Assembly (NCBI RefSeq): GCF_007747995.1
Contig: NZ_CP036276.1
Span: 3,091,001 to 3,155,000 of the forward strand
Direction: 5' to 3'
DNA from: Symmachiella dynata
GTDB lineage: Bacteria > Planctomycetota > Planctomycetia > Planctomycetales > Planctomycetaceae
DNA: 64,000 bases
Within the stretch, counting starts at the first letter, position 1; every line of letters starts with the position of its first letter. Positions 28,443 to 38,252 of the stretch are shown here, piece by piece. Under the pieces are notes generated by a model. It searched no databases, had not been told where the DNA came from, and saw only the letters and a list, made by a program, of their open reading frames with translations. The position numbers were made by a program, and so were the translations under genes.

Positions 28443-31100
28443 ATGGAACGTGGTTCAAGTCTCCAAGCAGCGGCTCGCCTCAGTGATTCAAAAGCTAAAG
28501 TTGCCGCCATTCGCGAGCGCGCCCGGCAAGCCCATACTGCGAAGACTCCCGCCTGGGAGGTTGCCACGCAGTTAGCCGACGAAACCGAAACCGTGATCGT
28601 CGAATTCTTTCGCGACATGCTGGACGGGCTAAACCCGGCCGACCGCCGACTTGTGGAACAAAACACGGCAGTTGTGAAGATGGGAGGATTCGGCCGCGGT
28701 GAAATGGCCCCCTACTCCGATGTCGACCTGTTGTTTCTGTATCGCGGCACGATCGACACGATGTTGACCGACGCACTGGGAAGTGTCGTGCGGAATTGCT
28801 GGGATGCCGGAATCAAACTGGGGCATTCGGTGCAAAATCTACGTGATGCCGTGCGGCTGGCGCGGACCGACATCACCTTCGCCACCTCCGCCATCGAGGC
28901 CCGTTTGTTGTGCGGTGACGCGCAGCTGCTCAACGATTTCCGACAACTGTTTCGTCGCAAAGTCGTCGATCGCAATCTGCAGGCATTCACGGAATCGTGC
29001 ATCGAGACACGCAACATTGAGCGCAAAAAGTTCGGCGGAACCGTCAGCCAGGTTCAACCCAACATCAAACGCTCGCCGGGGGGACTGCGTGATTTGCACC
29101 TGATGCGCTGGATTGGATTCGCCCGCTACCAGGTCTCCCAAGTCGACGATCTAGACAAGGTGTGGGCCTTGGCCGAGGATGACGTTCGCTTGTTGGTCGA
29201 AGCTCGCGATTTCTTGACCCGCATTCGCTGCGAATTGCATTTTCAAGCCGGGGGCCCGCAGGATGTGCTTACGCGCGAAGAACAGTTGCGGCTGGCCGAC
29301 GTGCTGGGCTATGAAGGACGGCCTGGACTGAAGCCGGTCGAATGTTTCATGCGTGACTACTTTCGCTATGCTTCGGCGATCGACGATCTGGCCGAGCGAT
29401 TGGCGTCGATGGATCGACCGCGCGCGATCAGCGCCCGCATTGCCGAACGTTTCTTGCCCAATCGCACCGAGGACATCTTCATTCTCAGCGGCGACCAGAT
29501 CGATGTGCAAGCCGACCACCACGCGCGCCTGTGCAGCGATTTGAGTTTGCAGGTCAGTCTGTTTGCATTGTCGGCCCGCACGGGGATCGATCCCTCCCCA
29601 ACATTGTTGCGCGATATCGCCGAAAGCCATCCCGAAGATCCGGACGAAATCTCGCCCGAAACGGCCGAGGAATTCCTCTCCATTATGACTTGCACCGGAG
29701 CGATCGAATCGACGCTACGGAAAATGTATAAGGCGGGCGTGTTGGAAGCCATCATTCCCGAGATGTCACGAGCACGCGGGCTATTGGAATTCAACGAATA
29801 TCACAAATACACGGTCGACGAACACTCGCTCATCGCCGTGGGGGCCATCGAATCGTTTCACGAAGAGCCGAGTTTGTTGGGGCAGGTTTACGGCGAGGTC
29901 AAACGCAAGCATCTGCTGCATTTGGCCATGCTGTTGCACGATATGGGCAAGGGCTTCGAGGAAGACCATTGCTTGGTTGGCGGACAAATCGCCGCAGCTG
30001 TGGCCGAACGACTGCACCTCAAAGAGTCACACGGCGACCGGTTGGTGTTCTTGGTCGAAAAACATCTGGTGATGTCGCATCTGGCCTTCCGCAGAAACAT
30101 CAATGACATCAACGAGATTTTGCCTTTCACCCGCGACGTAGGCAGCTTGGATATGCTGCGGATGTTGTACGTACTCACCGCTGCGGATATTACGGCGGTC
30201 GGGCCGGGCACATGGAACGAATGGAAGGGAGGCTTGCTGGCCGAATTGTACGAACGGTCCATGCTTCTGTTGAGTGGCATCCGGCACGATGTTGAATTCA
30301 ACGAACGGCTCAGTCAATTACGGCAGCGCGTGCGACAGTATGTGAGCGGTTCGGCTGTCTTGTCCGCCACCCTTCCCGGCGACCAATGGGTCAGCACCAC
30401 CATGGACACTCTGCCGGACCACTTCCTCAGTTCCAATAACGTCGAGCAAGTGGTCGACGACCTCAAGCAAATCGCCGCCTTACAGCCAAAAGATTCCCTG
30501 ATCGATTGGTCGGCCGATCCGATCAACGGAACGGTGTTGTATCGCATCGTGACACACGATTCCCTGGCGCAAGGCTGCTTTTCAAAGATGGCGGGGGTGA
30601 TGGCGGCCATGGGACTGGAAATTGTCTCGGCCGAAATCTGCACCACGAGCGATGGCATTGTTGTCGACAAATTCCGCGTCGTCGATCCGGAGCACCCCCA
30701 AGGGACTCCCCAAGTACGATTGGGAGAAATCAAACGTGTCATCCGTCAGGTTCTAGCCGGAGAGCGGACGGTCAAGTCGCTCTTTCAAACACGACGCTCC
30801 AAATCTGACAGCAGTTTGGTCGGGCCCGCGCCGTCGCCGCGGATCGTGTTCGACAACAACTCTTCAGAGACCTGCACAATTATCGACGTTTTTGCCCGCA
30901 ACCGATTGGGCCTGCTGTACGCCATTACCGGCGCGCTCTTTGATCTGGGGCTTTCTGTGCAGTTAGCCAAAATTTCAACCTACGGCGAGAAGGCTGTCGA
31001 CGTATTCTACGTCACCTGTGAAAATGGAAAACAATTGACCGATGCCGATCAATTACGTCATGTCGCTGAGGAATTGCGACAACGCATCGAGGATATTTGA
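28443..31100 (+). CDS. glnD: P-II uridylyltransferase / uridylyl-removing enzyme
   Basis: An 885-residue bifunctional nitrogen sensor. Nucleotidyltransferase motif GGFGRGEMAPYSDVDLLFLY at about residue 82; GLN-D helical region with SPGGLRDLHLMRWIGFARY; HD phosphohydrolase motif LHLAMLLHDMGKG at about 490; and two C-terminal ACT domains (about 695-770 and 815-880: TIIDVFARNRLGLLYAITGALFDLGL) that bind glutamine. It modifies Tyr51 of the P-II protein encoded just upstream. It is separated from glnK by 236 nt containing hairpins. Confidence 0.96.
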   Translation: MERGSSLQAAARLSDSKAKVAAIRERARQAHTAKTPAWEVATQLADETETVIVEFFRDMLDGLNPADRRLVEQNTAVVKMGGFGRGEMAPYSDVDLLFLYRGTIDTMLTDALGSVVRNCWDAGIKLGHSVQNLRDAVRLARTDITFATSAIEARLLCGDAQLLNDFRQLFRRKVVDRNLQAFTESCIETRNIERKKFGGTVSQVQPNIKRSPGGLRDLHLMRWIGFARYQVSQVDDLDKVWALAEDDVRLLVEARDFLTRIRCELHFQAGGPQDVLTREEQLRLADVLGYEGRPGLKPVECFMRDYFRYASAIDDLAERLASMDRPRAISARIAERFLPNRTEDIFILSGDQIDVQADHHARLCSDLSLQVSLFALSARTGIDPSPTLLRDIAESHPEDPDEISPETAEEFLSIMTCTGAIESTLRKMYKAGVLEAIIPEMSRARGLLEFNEYHKYTVDEHSLIAVGAIESFHEEPSLLGQVYGEVKRKHLLHLAMLLHDMGKGFEEDHCLVGGQIAAAVAERLHLKESHGDRLVFLVEKHLVMSHLAFRRNINDINEILPFTRDVGSLDMLRMLYVLTAADITAVGPGTWNEWKGGLLAELYERSMLLLSGIRHDVEFNERLSQLRQRVRQYVSGSAVLSATLPGDQWVSTTMDTLPDHFLSSNNVEQVVDDLKQIAALQPKDSLIDWSADPINGTVLYRIVTHDSLAQGCFSKMAGVMAAMGLEIVSAEICTTSDGIVVDKFRVVDPEHPQGTPQVRLGEIKRVIRQVLAGERTVKSLFQTRRSKSDSSLVGPAPSPRIVFDNNSSETCTIIDVFARNRLGLLYAITGALFDLGLSVQLAKISTYGEKAVDVFYVTCENGKQLTDADQLRHVAEELRQRIEDI

Positions 31101-31277
31101 CTCTACCGGACAACAGTAAACAGCGTTCAACAATTAGCAGATCCCAGAATTAAAAAATCGTGTCGGTATCCGATGTCCACGGCAACGTTTTTGAAAAAAA
31201 TGCCACCACGTCGAATCGCGACCTGGAATTCGCGTTATAGAGTTGAAGCCATCGGGGCACGGTGGGCAAACGCAAAT

Positions 31278-31316
31278 GCAGGGGAAAAGAGCGTCTTTTT
31301 CAACCTGCTTTTTTTT
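31278..31316 (+). terminator. probable terminator downstream of glnD
   Basis: Hairpin with GCAGG (31278-31282) paired to CCTGC (31304-31308) and an inner GAAAAGA/TCTTTTT stem, followed by eight T (31309-31316). It lies about 180 nt past glnD in a 327-bp gap with no other feature. The 16-mer GCAGGGGAAAAGAGCG at its left arm also occurs at about 5039-5054. Confidence 0.65.
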
Positions 31317-31427
31317 GACTGATCTAGAGTGTGCGCTCGCGATCACATCGGTTTGCGAACGTCACCTCCAATTGCTATAGTTCCGTGATAGTGAGAATGA
31401 CACTGTTGCGATACAAGGAGGATCGCG

Positions 31428-31619
31428 GTGCAAGAGGTATCCCTGGAGTTGTCGATTGGCGATGCTGTCCAAATCGGCGAACGAATTTTGTTCGTTGTCG
31501 ACATTAACGACGACGCAATCTGCTTGGATGTAAACGGAGTCGATCCGAACGAAATCAACGATGGCCAGTCCACTGGCACCGCTGGATTCAACGATCGAGG
31601 CAAGTTGCCCCCGCGGTAA
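31428..31619 (+). CDS. 63-residue protein with CsrA-like sequence pattern
   Basis: Short gene with a GTG start and a near-perfect AAGGAGG (31415-31421) 6 nt upstream, the best ribosome binding site in the area. Residues 9-42 (IGDAVQIGERILFVVDIN, then DDAICLDVNGVDPNEI) follow the spacing of CsrA/RsmA (VGExxxIGDxVxVxVLxVxxxxVRIGVxAPxEV). The N-terminal MLxLxRK motif that binds RNA is not conserved. The tail is Gly/Asn-rich and likely disordered. It could be a diverged CsrA-like strand-swapped dimer or an unrelated small beta protein. Confidence 0.6.
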   Translation: MQEVSLELSIGDAVQIGERILFVVDINDDAICLDVNGVDPNEINDGQSTGTAGFNDRGKLPPR

Positions 31620-31815
31620 GATGGGCGTGCAAAATGCAGCCCTGGGGACTTCTGGCTTGAATCGTCGTTGTTGCTGAAATCCTCTGCGTAGACGAACGCT
31701 CTCTTTTTAAGAGCAGGACGTTTGCTCGACGCGCAGCGAGTCCCGTGGAACCACGAGTCCCGTAGAACCACATTGTGCACGAGGGCATCTGGCCGCCTGC
31801 GGGGGGTGTCTACAA

Positions 31816-31899
31816 GTCGTTTCAAAACCTTCTGGCGCGTCTCACTGACATTGATCTGAACGTTTCGAGAACAATCGCAACCTAGTTTTGAAACTGGTT
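31816..31899. repeat. 84-bp intergenic repeat, copy 1
   Basis: Begins GTCGTTTCAAAACC and ends GTTTTGAAACTGGTT. The ends contain a perfect 10-bp inverted repeat, GTTTCAAAAC (31819-31828) and GTTTTGAAAC (31885-31894). A hand alignment with 43957-44040 gives about 66 of 84 identical positions without gaps. Together with about 200 bp of unassigned sequence before it, it fills the gap 31620-31964, where no gene is supported. Confidence 0.75.
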
Positions 31900-31964
31900 C
31901 TATGCAATGTGGGTAAAAGAGCTGGACCCACGCTCTCATGTGGGCAAGCGAACTTGCCAATCAG

Positions 31965-32333
31965 CTAGACGGTCGCGAGCGCCTTTTCGGCCTCTTCATG
32001 CGTCTTGTAGATCTTCCACAGGCTGTCGAGTTGCGTGACCTGTAAGACTTCGGCGCAGTTATCACTCAGACCACTGAGCGCAAAAGCGTTTCCTTCGCGT
32101 TCGGAAAGTTCTTTCCACATTTTCAGCAGAATTTCCAAAAACGCGGAGCCGAAAAACACCGTGTGTGACAAATCAATCACGACTTTCGGCGGATCGGCTT
32201 TCCGACCACACTCGAGTAACACGACTTGCAACGCGTCAAGCAGGTGGTCGCTCAGATTGTCGTAATCCGGACCCAGTTGAATCACAGTCACGCCGTTGCG
32301 AACTTCGATTTCAGGACTTTTGGGATCTGCCAT
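31965..32333 (-). CDS. STAS-domain protein (anti-sigma-factor antagonist type)
   Basis: A 122-residue single STAS domain, as in SpoIIAA/RsbV. Its core is KVVIDLSHTVFFGSAFLEILLKMWKEL, where the GSAFL segment occupies the place of the usual DSSGL phosphorylation loop: one Ser is kept, the Asp is Gly and the following Gly is Phe. It should sequester or release an anti-sigma kinase. No partner kinase is adjacent; a SpoIIE-type phosphatase is encoded 19 kb away at 51415. Confidence 0.82.
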   Translation of the reverse strand: MADPKSPEIEVRNGVTVIQLGPDYDNLSDHLLDALQVVLLECGRKADPPKVVIDLSHTVFFGSAFLEILLKMWKELSEREGNAFALSGLSDNCAEVLQVTQLDSLWKIYKTHEEAEKALATV

Positions 32334-32530
32334 GTCGATGCCTGCGGGTTGGTGCCTTGCTGGCGAGGTTTTACTGTTAGACGGTCATCTCGCGCGTGGA
32401 AAACGTTGGTGTGGAGACGTTCATCGTATCCGTCACGATCAATAAGTCAACGGCTTTGCGATTCGGCGACGCCGTTCCGGCGCGAGACCGGTGAATCGAC
32501 CGAGACAGTTGTGCTTTGCGAGTTGCCACA

Positions 32531-33682
32531 TTACGGAATGGCTTGTAGTTCGATTTCTTGGTTGATCTCTTTCCCGTCACGCCACAGAGTGAGTTCGACG
32601 ACATCTCCCACTTTTCGTTTGGAAAGTTCATCAATCAAGTCCAAGGACCCCCGTAAGGGTTCGCCATCCATGGCAACAATCAGATCCCCCACAACCAGCT
32701 GATTCGCTTGAGCGTCCCAATAGGTGGGGCGAATCCCGGAACGCGTTTTCAAGCTGTCATCTTCATCCGATTTGATCAGAATTCCTTCTAAGCCTAAGCG
32801 ATGCGTCAATTGATCCGAGACGGGGCGGATTCCCAATCCCGGTCGCTCAATCTTCCCATGCTGGATCAACTCGGGAACCACACGATTGACCATATCTACC
32901 GGAACCGAAAACCCAAGTCCAGCAGACACCCCCGATGGACTGTAAATCGCGGTGGTGACACCGATCAACCGACCCGCGCTATCCAACAACGGCCCGCCGG
33001 AACTTCCGCGATTGATAGCGGCATCGGTTTGAATCACGTCGGTAATCAAACGTCTGGTTTTGGTCCGGATCGAGCGGCCTAAGCCACTAATCGTACCGGT
33101 CGATAACGAATGGTCGAATCCAAACGGATTGCCTATGGCAAACACTTTTTGACCGACCATCAGGTTGCTCGATTCACCAATCGGAATCGGAACCAATTGG
33201 CTGGCCGGTGCATCGACTTTGAGCACGGCCAGATCCTGGTCAGGCGCCTTCCCCACCAGTTTCGCCTTCAGGACCGTTCCATCTCCCAGCGTGACGACAA
33301 CACCTTCGGCTTGGCTGATCACATGATAGTTTGTGACGATATAACCATCATCGCTCCAGACCAGTCCTGAACCCATGCCGCTGGGGACCTCCACCGGATC
33401 AGCCACGAGCGGATTTGTGACTTGATCGACCGCTGTAATGTGGACAACCGATGGGGCGACTTTTTGAAAGATCTCAATGGTTGTCTTTTCATCGGCGGCC
33501 AAATCCCCCCGCGGAGTCACAGCACGCGCCGAAGCATTGGGATTCAAAATGGACGATGGTCCACTGCCGGAAAATCGCCAAATGGCGAACAGTGTGAGAA
33601 CGACAAGTATCAAGAACGGCCAGCTCACGCCATCGGCCTGGATCGGCGCGCGCCGTGGAGGTCGTTCATCCTTCGAGAACAT
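32531..33682 (-). CDS. HtrA/Deg-family serine protease
   Basis: A 383-residue membrane-anchored periplasmic protease. A single N-terminal membrane segment (PFLILVVLTLFAIWRF), then a trypsin-like domain with the triad His (VTNYHVI), Asp (DQDLAVLKV) and Ser (NRGSSGGPLLD), then one PDZ domain (about 285-380: GILIKSDEDDSLKTRSGIRP, GDLIVAMDGEPLRGSLDLIDEL). One PDZ domain places it in the DegS/HtrA2-like group. ATG at 33682 with GGAG 7 nt upstream. Role: protein quality control or stress signalling. Confidence 0.94.
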   Translation of the reverse strand: MFSKDERPPRRAPIQADGVSWPFLILVVLTLFAIWRFSGSGPSSILNPNASARAVTPRGDLAADEKTTIEIFQKVAPSVVHITAVDQVTNPLVADPVEVPSGMGSGLVWSDDGYIVTNYHVISQAEGVVVTLGDGTVLKAKLVGKAPDQDLAVLKVDAPASQLVPIPIGESSNLMVGQKVFAIGNPFGFDHSLSTGTISGLGRSIRTKTRRLITDVIQTDAAINRGSSGGPLLDSAGRLIGVTTAIYSPSGVSAGLGFSVPVDMVNRVVPELIQHGKIERPGLGIRPVSDQLTHRLGLEGILIKSDEDDSLKTRSGIRPTYWDAQANQLVVGDLIVAMDGEPLRGSLDLIDELSKRKVGDVVELTLWRDGKEINQEIELQAIP

Positions 33683-33969
33683 CAAACTTCTCCAAGTTGG
33701 AGGGAAATCAACCGGCCCGCTTGTGAGGTTGTCAGCAAGGGGCTCGCAAAACGTATTTCCTCACCGACGAGATATCCTGCCGGAACATGGAAACGTTAAT
33801 GATATTATGGGCGGTTCAAGCCAACTTGACCAGTCGAGTTAGCCCCTCATGCAGCCCATGCGGCACAGCCGCTTTGTGCGAGCTGCCGCTCGAAGGGGGG
33901 AAGGCCGCTTCCGTTGGGCGCTGCGCTTTATGGGAGGGCGTTTCTAAAAAATGCAACGTTTTTATCCTC

Positions 33970-34000
33970 CCTCTCCCTCTGGGAGAGGCCGGGGTGAGGG
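33970..34000. repeat. CCTCTCCC palindromic repeat
   Basis: CCTCTCCC-TCT-GGGAGAGG stem-loop (33970-33988) followed by CCGGGGTGAGGG. It belongs to the widely seen 'CCCTCTCCC...GGGAGAGGG...GGTGAGGG' type of REP-like element. It is the only recognisable structure in the 408-bp gap between htrA and the next gene. Confidence 0.7.
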
Positions 34001-34093
34001 TTTTTGCTTCACCGAAGGCACCCCCTCTCACCTCATTCCCACCCAACACGATTCCGACCATGCAACACAACAGTTTTCTGCCCCGAATCGCCT

Positions 34094-34918
34094 TTAGAGC
34101 AATTCTGCCACTTTGGAATTCAATTCTTCGACCGCTTTGATGAATTGGCTTTGGGTTTGTTCGGGGAGCTTTCGGAACTCCTGCACAAATTGCGGAGTGA
34201 TTGCCGTTTCGAATCGTTGCAGAGCTTTTGTTGTTCGTTTGACGAGTTGCGCAACCGGAGGACCGACTGCGGTGCCGACGGCGTCGCCTCCTTGGTCACT
34301 CGTCGCTGGAGGCGTTGTCGCCCCCTGTCGAAACGGCGAGTACTCCCCGCTGGTGTCCTCTTTTTGCCGAGCAGCAGCGGTAGCGGTGGCGGTCTCTGGC
34401 TTGCGGTCCCGTGTGGAATTCCCACCTTCACTGGCAGTGGAGCCCTCGCCGCCGAATTCGTCGGGATCGACAACGGCAGTGGTTTCGCTCGGCACGTAGG
34501 CGACCGCTGATTCGTCCTCTTCGGCTTCGGCTGTCAAATCTTCGCCGTGAATCGCTCGTCGCCAGGCCTTCATTTCGGCCACGGTGGCCTCTGTTTCCTC
34601 AGCCCATTGCAGGCACTCAGCGGCATCATCCCAGTTGATCGCCGAATAAAAATGCGACCACTTCAACTTCGGATAGGACTCATGAACATCCGCAAATGAT
34701 TCCCAAACGCGACGGCGTTGAAACACCTGATCGCCGCTCAAGTTGATCAAAGCGGCAAAATCCGCATCGGTGCGGCCCTTGGCATATTTCTTCGTCCACT
34801 TGGCCGCACATTCACCGACCACCCAACGACACTGGTTAACAGCTTGTTGGGCCGTATCGATCAAAAGCTCTTCAGTTTCCGGGACGTCCGTTTTTAGTGG
34901 AGCAATCGGGTCGTTCAT
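34094..34918 (-). CDS. uncharacterised protein, possible HTH N-terminal half
   Basis: A 274-residue cytoplasmic protein. Residues 15-130 are helical (AQQAVNQCRWVVGECAAKWTKKYAKGRTDADFAALINLSGDQVFQRRRVWESF ... KLKWSHFYSAINWDDAAECLQWAEE), with a look of tandem helix-turn-helix units. The central 140-210 is acidic and Thr/Ala/Gly-rich, and the C-terminal 215-274 is helical (ALQRFETAITPQFVQEFRKLPEQTQSQFIKAVEELNSKVAELL). It may be a DNA-binding or regulatory protein; no named family recognised. It stands alone. Confidence 0.6.
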   Translation of the reverse strand: MNDPIAPLKTDVPETEELLIDTAQQAVNQCRWVVGECAAKWTKKYAKGRTDADFAALINLSGDQVFQRRRVWESFADVHESYPKLKWSHFYSAINWDDAAECLQWAEETEATVAEMKAWRRAIHGEDLTAEAEEDESAVAYVPSETTAVVDPDEFGGEGSTASEGGNSTRDRKPETATATAAARQKEDTSGEYSPFRQGATTPPATSDQGGDAVGTAVGPPVAQLVKRTTKALQRFETAITPQFVQEFRKLPEQTQSQFIKAVEELNSKVAELL

Positions 34919-35850
34919 GCTGGTCCTTTAGTGCTGTAGTCTCTGGTTTCAAAACCCCGCAAGGCGTATTCGCATCACGCGTCGGTTCGCGTGGGAAGCT
35001 CACTTCCAGGGAGTGTGTGGTGAGGGAGATCGTCTGCCGTTTCTGCCGACCACACAAACCGAGGGATTCCGGAGCTGATCCATCGCATTCTCAGGGGTGA
35101 ATCTTGGAGTGGTGTGCCACTGGCTTTGCCAGTGCAAATTCAAATGTTTGGATTCGCCACAAAGCACTGGCGGAGCCAGTGGTACCCTAAATCTCGGGTT
35201 TGACATTGCTCGCGATAGGTCGCAATGTCGTGTCGTTGGGCGAATCAGCGATCCTACCGACGACAGTTGGTGATTGCCAGCGTCGGTAATGATCATTTCC
35301 ACGGCCGTTGCAGATCGAAACATTAAGTCGTTATGACCGCGCCAGTTTCGGTGGTCGATCGGTTGAGTGACTTAGCGGACGCGCCCTTGATCGGCGGCTT
35401 TAATGTCGCTGCAGCGCCATATTCAGTAGGGAAACGCAATTCGCGGATCCCATTGGCGAAAAGGCATTCCTTGCTGCGCCGGAATTCTCAGCGGGGTTTC
35501 AGCCGGTCGTTCTGGACCCGATTCGGCAAATCGCTTCCGTTTGCCTGCCAGTCATAACGGGCACATTTTTCCTATTCTTTGTATTGGGCTGAAAGTTCCC
35601 ATAATTCCGTTGAATACGAAAAGCGAGATCGGTAGACTCGGAATTAGTGCATTTCCCCTAATTTAAACCCTGTCATCAACTCTTAGCCGTTGCGGCCACT
35701 GAACGAGTGGGGCATCCCCTGTTTGCCGACTCGGTCGTTTCACGCTGCAGCATTGAATCCCTGTTGTTGACTTCAGTGATAAGGAATTTTTGAAAACATC
35801 TATGGATGGAGTGAACTCTCACCACAATTTAGCGAGGTTAAACACCTAAA
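34919..35850. other. long intergenic region with a paired palindromic repeat
   Basis: 932 bp without a convincing gene. It holds the paired hairpin repeat at 35117-35187 and a 'GGTTTCAAAACC' string near 34945-34956 that recalls the end of the 84-bp repeat. A 74-codon frame at 35333 has no ribosome binding site and odd composition. The last 250 bp are AT-richer and presumably hold the promoter of the PEP-CTERM gene, including TTGACT near 35767, but no matching -10 is clear. Confidence 0.5.
35117..35187. repeat. paired palindromic repeat, CACTGG family
   Basis: Two inverted stem-loops: CACTGGC-TTT-GCCAGTG (35119-35135) and CACTGGC-GGA-GCCAGTG (35165-35181), 29 bp apart and flanked outwardly by GTGCCA/TGGTACC. 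Related copies are at 41583, 49752 and 49797/51286. Confidence 0.75.
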
Positions 35851-36615
35851 ATGAGAAGTGCGGGCCAAACGCGACGATCATTTTCACCATCAACCATTCT
35901 CTATTCGCGATACCTAAAACCCAGGTGTGCGACAATTTGCCGGCCGGTTATTAGATCGGTCTTACTTTTCTCATCTTCGATCGGCTGTCTATGCATCGCG
36001 CACTCTGAGGCAAGTGCGGAATCTGCTCTGATGCGGGTGGCTGCCGGCGCCAGTTATCAGGAATTTGGGCTGACGAGTAGAGGCGACGTTTTTACGATTG
36101 CCAATTTGTCGCAAGGTGATGCGCATCTCCAGAAGGCAATCATCGACACCAAATCCTCGTCTGCGGACGCTTATTTCCATCTCTCGGGAATGAGCTCTTT
36201 TCCCTTCATGGCTGAACAAGAATCCGCAGCGGAAACGGGATTCACAGGGTTTGGCGGAGTGACGAATGACTCCCGACGAATGGTTTTGGAATTCACCGAC
36301 TTCGCTCCGGGGGAGACGTTTTCGTTTCAAATCGATGTCGATAACCGCCACAGTTGGTTCACATCCGGTAGCGATTTCGCTGGGACGACCTTGAGCACGG
36401 TATTTACCAGTAGTGACAATACGACGGAGTTGATCGGCGCATTCAATGCGACAGAGGATTCCTGGGTTTCGGCGCTTGCTGAGCTCTACTCGCCGACCCC
36501 GCGGCCGGATTTCACCAATCCCGAGCCATCGTCATTGCTGCTGGCGCTCATTGGCGGCGCGACATTGGGAGCATTCGTATTGAATACCAAGCGGATTTCG
36601 TCGCCGACTGATTGA
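35851..36615 (+). CDS. PEP-CTERM-type exported protein
   Basis: A 254-residue secreted protein with an N-terminal hydrophobic signal (about 30-50, VIRSVLLFSSSIGCLCIAHSE region). The C-terminal sorting region reads NPEPSSLLLALIGGATLGAFVLNTKR: the PEP motif, a membrane helix and a basic end, as processed by exosortase. The middle is a Ser/Thr/Phe-rich beta domain of unknown function. No exosortase gene is in the window. No typical SD; GCGAGG lies about 14 nt upstream. Confidence 0.7.
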   Translation: MRSAGQTRRSFSPSTILYSRYLKPRCATICRPVIRSVLLFSSSIGCLCIAHSEASAESALMRVAAGASYQEFGLTSRGDVFTIANLSQGDAHLQKAIIDTKSSSADAYFHLSGMSSFPFMAEQESAAETGFTGFGGVTNDSRRMVLEFTDFAPGETFSFQIDVDNRHSWFTSGSDFAGTTLSTVFTSSDNTTELIGAFNATEDSWVSALAELYSPTPRPDFTNPEPSSLLLALIGGATLGAFVLNTKRISSPTD

Positions 36616-36667
36616 GGGAGCAGCTGTGAAGCTCCTTCGAGGCTAAGTTTGCCAGCGGAGACTGCGC

Positions 36668-38017
36668 TCAGTCACCGTTGGTGTCGGCCGGGAGAGTTTG
36701 CTCGCGGGGGGGGATACCCCATTTGGCGGCATGGGCGCGCGAGCGGCGGTGCGATTGGAGGCCGGACATCAAGAAGTCGATGACCTTGCCGTAAGAGCGT
36801 AGTGCCGGTGAAAACTGTTGCCGTTCTAAACTCGATTTGGCGTCGCGATAGGCCGTTCCGTACGATTTCCAGTCGACGGTCCACCCTTCTTCGATGGCCG
36901 ACTGTTGCAAGTCGTGCTCGATGGTGGCGAGCTGTCCGGCCAGTTTTCGTGTCATGTTGGCTTCTGCATAACGATAGGGGCCACCCTTGGGGGCCGAGAC
37001 GGGGGGAGCCTTTGCGCGCTCGCGGCGTTGGTTCCACCAGATCCAAACCATGAGGATGATCTGTATACCAGCCAGTCCCAACAAGGTGAGACCGGGGGCA
37101 AGCAGGTAGTTTAAAGCTGTCCGCAACCCCATCAACGTCAGCGGTACGCCAATCGCAAGGACGATGGACAATAAGGAGAGCGCCAACCCCCAACCCCAGG
37201 AGAGCCCCCCGCTATCGTCGTAGCGAGGCCTTGGCGGTGGCGTGGCGATATCGCCAACCGGTGCATTCACGCGGACAATCACCACGGTGATGTTGTCCGG
37301 TCCGCCGCGCAGGTTGGCCAGATGCACCAACAACTGACAGGCTTCGGCTGGAGGCAATTCGCGGGCGATCGTGCCGATTTCGTTGTCGTCTAACAGTCCG
37401 GTCAATCCGTCACTGCATAGCAAGAAAATATCGCCGGAGAGGATTTCATGGGCGCCTTCGATGTCGACCTCAACGTGGGCCTCTGGTCCCAGGCAGCGGG
37501 TAATGACGTTCCGCGGCTCGTAAAGAAAAATCTCTTCGGCCGACATTTGCCCCTGTTTGAGTAGCTCCCATTGCAGACTGTGATCGAACGTCAACTGTTC
37601 GATATGGGCATCGCGAATGCGATACAGACGGCTGTCGCCAACATGACCGGCGATGGCCCCCGTTGGGGAAAGCACCAAGGCGGTTAAGGTGGTGCCCATG
37701 CGCAGGAAATCGTGATTCTGCCGCCCACGAGTATTGATGCCCGTATTGGCTTCGATGATGGCTTGTTCGAGCGCTTCGTCGATGGGAAGATTCTGCAGCT
37801 TTTGGTAGGAGTGCGGAATGGAGTCGGCCGCCATTTTACTGGCCAACTCGCCCACCGCATGTCCGCCCATCCCATCGGCGACGAGAAACAAATGGCCCCG
37901 TTGATGGAAGGCCTCTGCGTCCGGCGCCAGATGGATGCCGTAGGAATCTTGATTGTTTTGACGGCGGAATCCGATGTCGCTTTTTGCGGCAAATTCCACC
38001 TTCTGCTCCCACAGCAT
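36668..38017 (-). CDS. PP2C-family protein phosphatase with membrane tail
   Basis: A 449-residue Ser/Thr phosphatase. The PP2C domain covers about residues 1-250 with all metal motifs: RRQNNQDSYG, LVADGMGGHAVGELAS, GHVGDSRLYRI, LLCSDGLTGLLDDNEI and GGPDNITVVIVRV. Two membrane segments follow (about 275-300 and 305-330: LSLLSIVLAIGVPLTLMGL; LGLAGIQIILMVWIWW), then a basic cytoplasmic domain of about 110 residues. It would oppose Hanks-type kinases such as the one at 14292. The C-terminal domain is unrecognised. Confidence 0.92.
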   Translation of the reverse strand: MLWEQKVEFAAKSDIGFRRQNNQDSYGIHLAPDAEAFHQRGHLFLVADGMGGHAVGELASKMAADSIPHSYQKLQNLPIDEALEQAIIEANTGINTRGRQNHDFLRMGTTLTALVLSPTGAIAGHVGDSRLYRIRDAHIEQLTFDHSLQWELLKQGQMSAEEIFLYEPRNVITRCLGPEAHVEVDIEGAHEILSGDIFLLCSDGLTGLLDDNEIGTIARELPPAEACQLLVHLANLRGGPDNITVVIVRVNAPVGDIATPPPRPRYDDSGGLSWGWGLALSLLSIVLAIGVPLTLMGLRTALNYLLAPGLTLLGLAGIQIILMVWIWWNQRRERAKAPPVSAPKGGPYRYAEANMTRKLAGQLATIEHDLQQSAIEEGWTVDWKSYGTAYRDAKSSLERQQFSPALRSYGKVIDFLMSGLQSHRRSRAHAAKWGIPPREQTLPADTNGD

Positions 38018-38252
38018 CGCGGTTCCTCAAGTCCGAAGTGTATTCATTTGGCGGCACGTGTTCGGTAAGAATTCGATGGCAGGCTTCCCGATGACCAGAG
38101 CAGACGCCGTAAAACCATCTCTAATCATGGTATCCGGTCAACTGATGCGACGCAAAGCCAACCTATTCAACCACTGAATTCTAATGGATTTCAGCAGACT
38201 GCCCTGTTCACGGTTTCCGCTGCCTCAGTGGTCATCATCTCCCAGTTGTCAC

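Noticed and set aside
35333-35557. 74-codon frame in the long gap
   Set aside because: No Shine-Dalgarno, no motif, and Arg/Ser-rich composition; not enough support for a gene.
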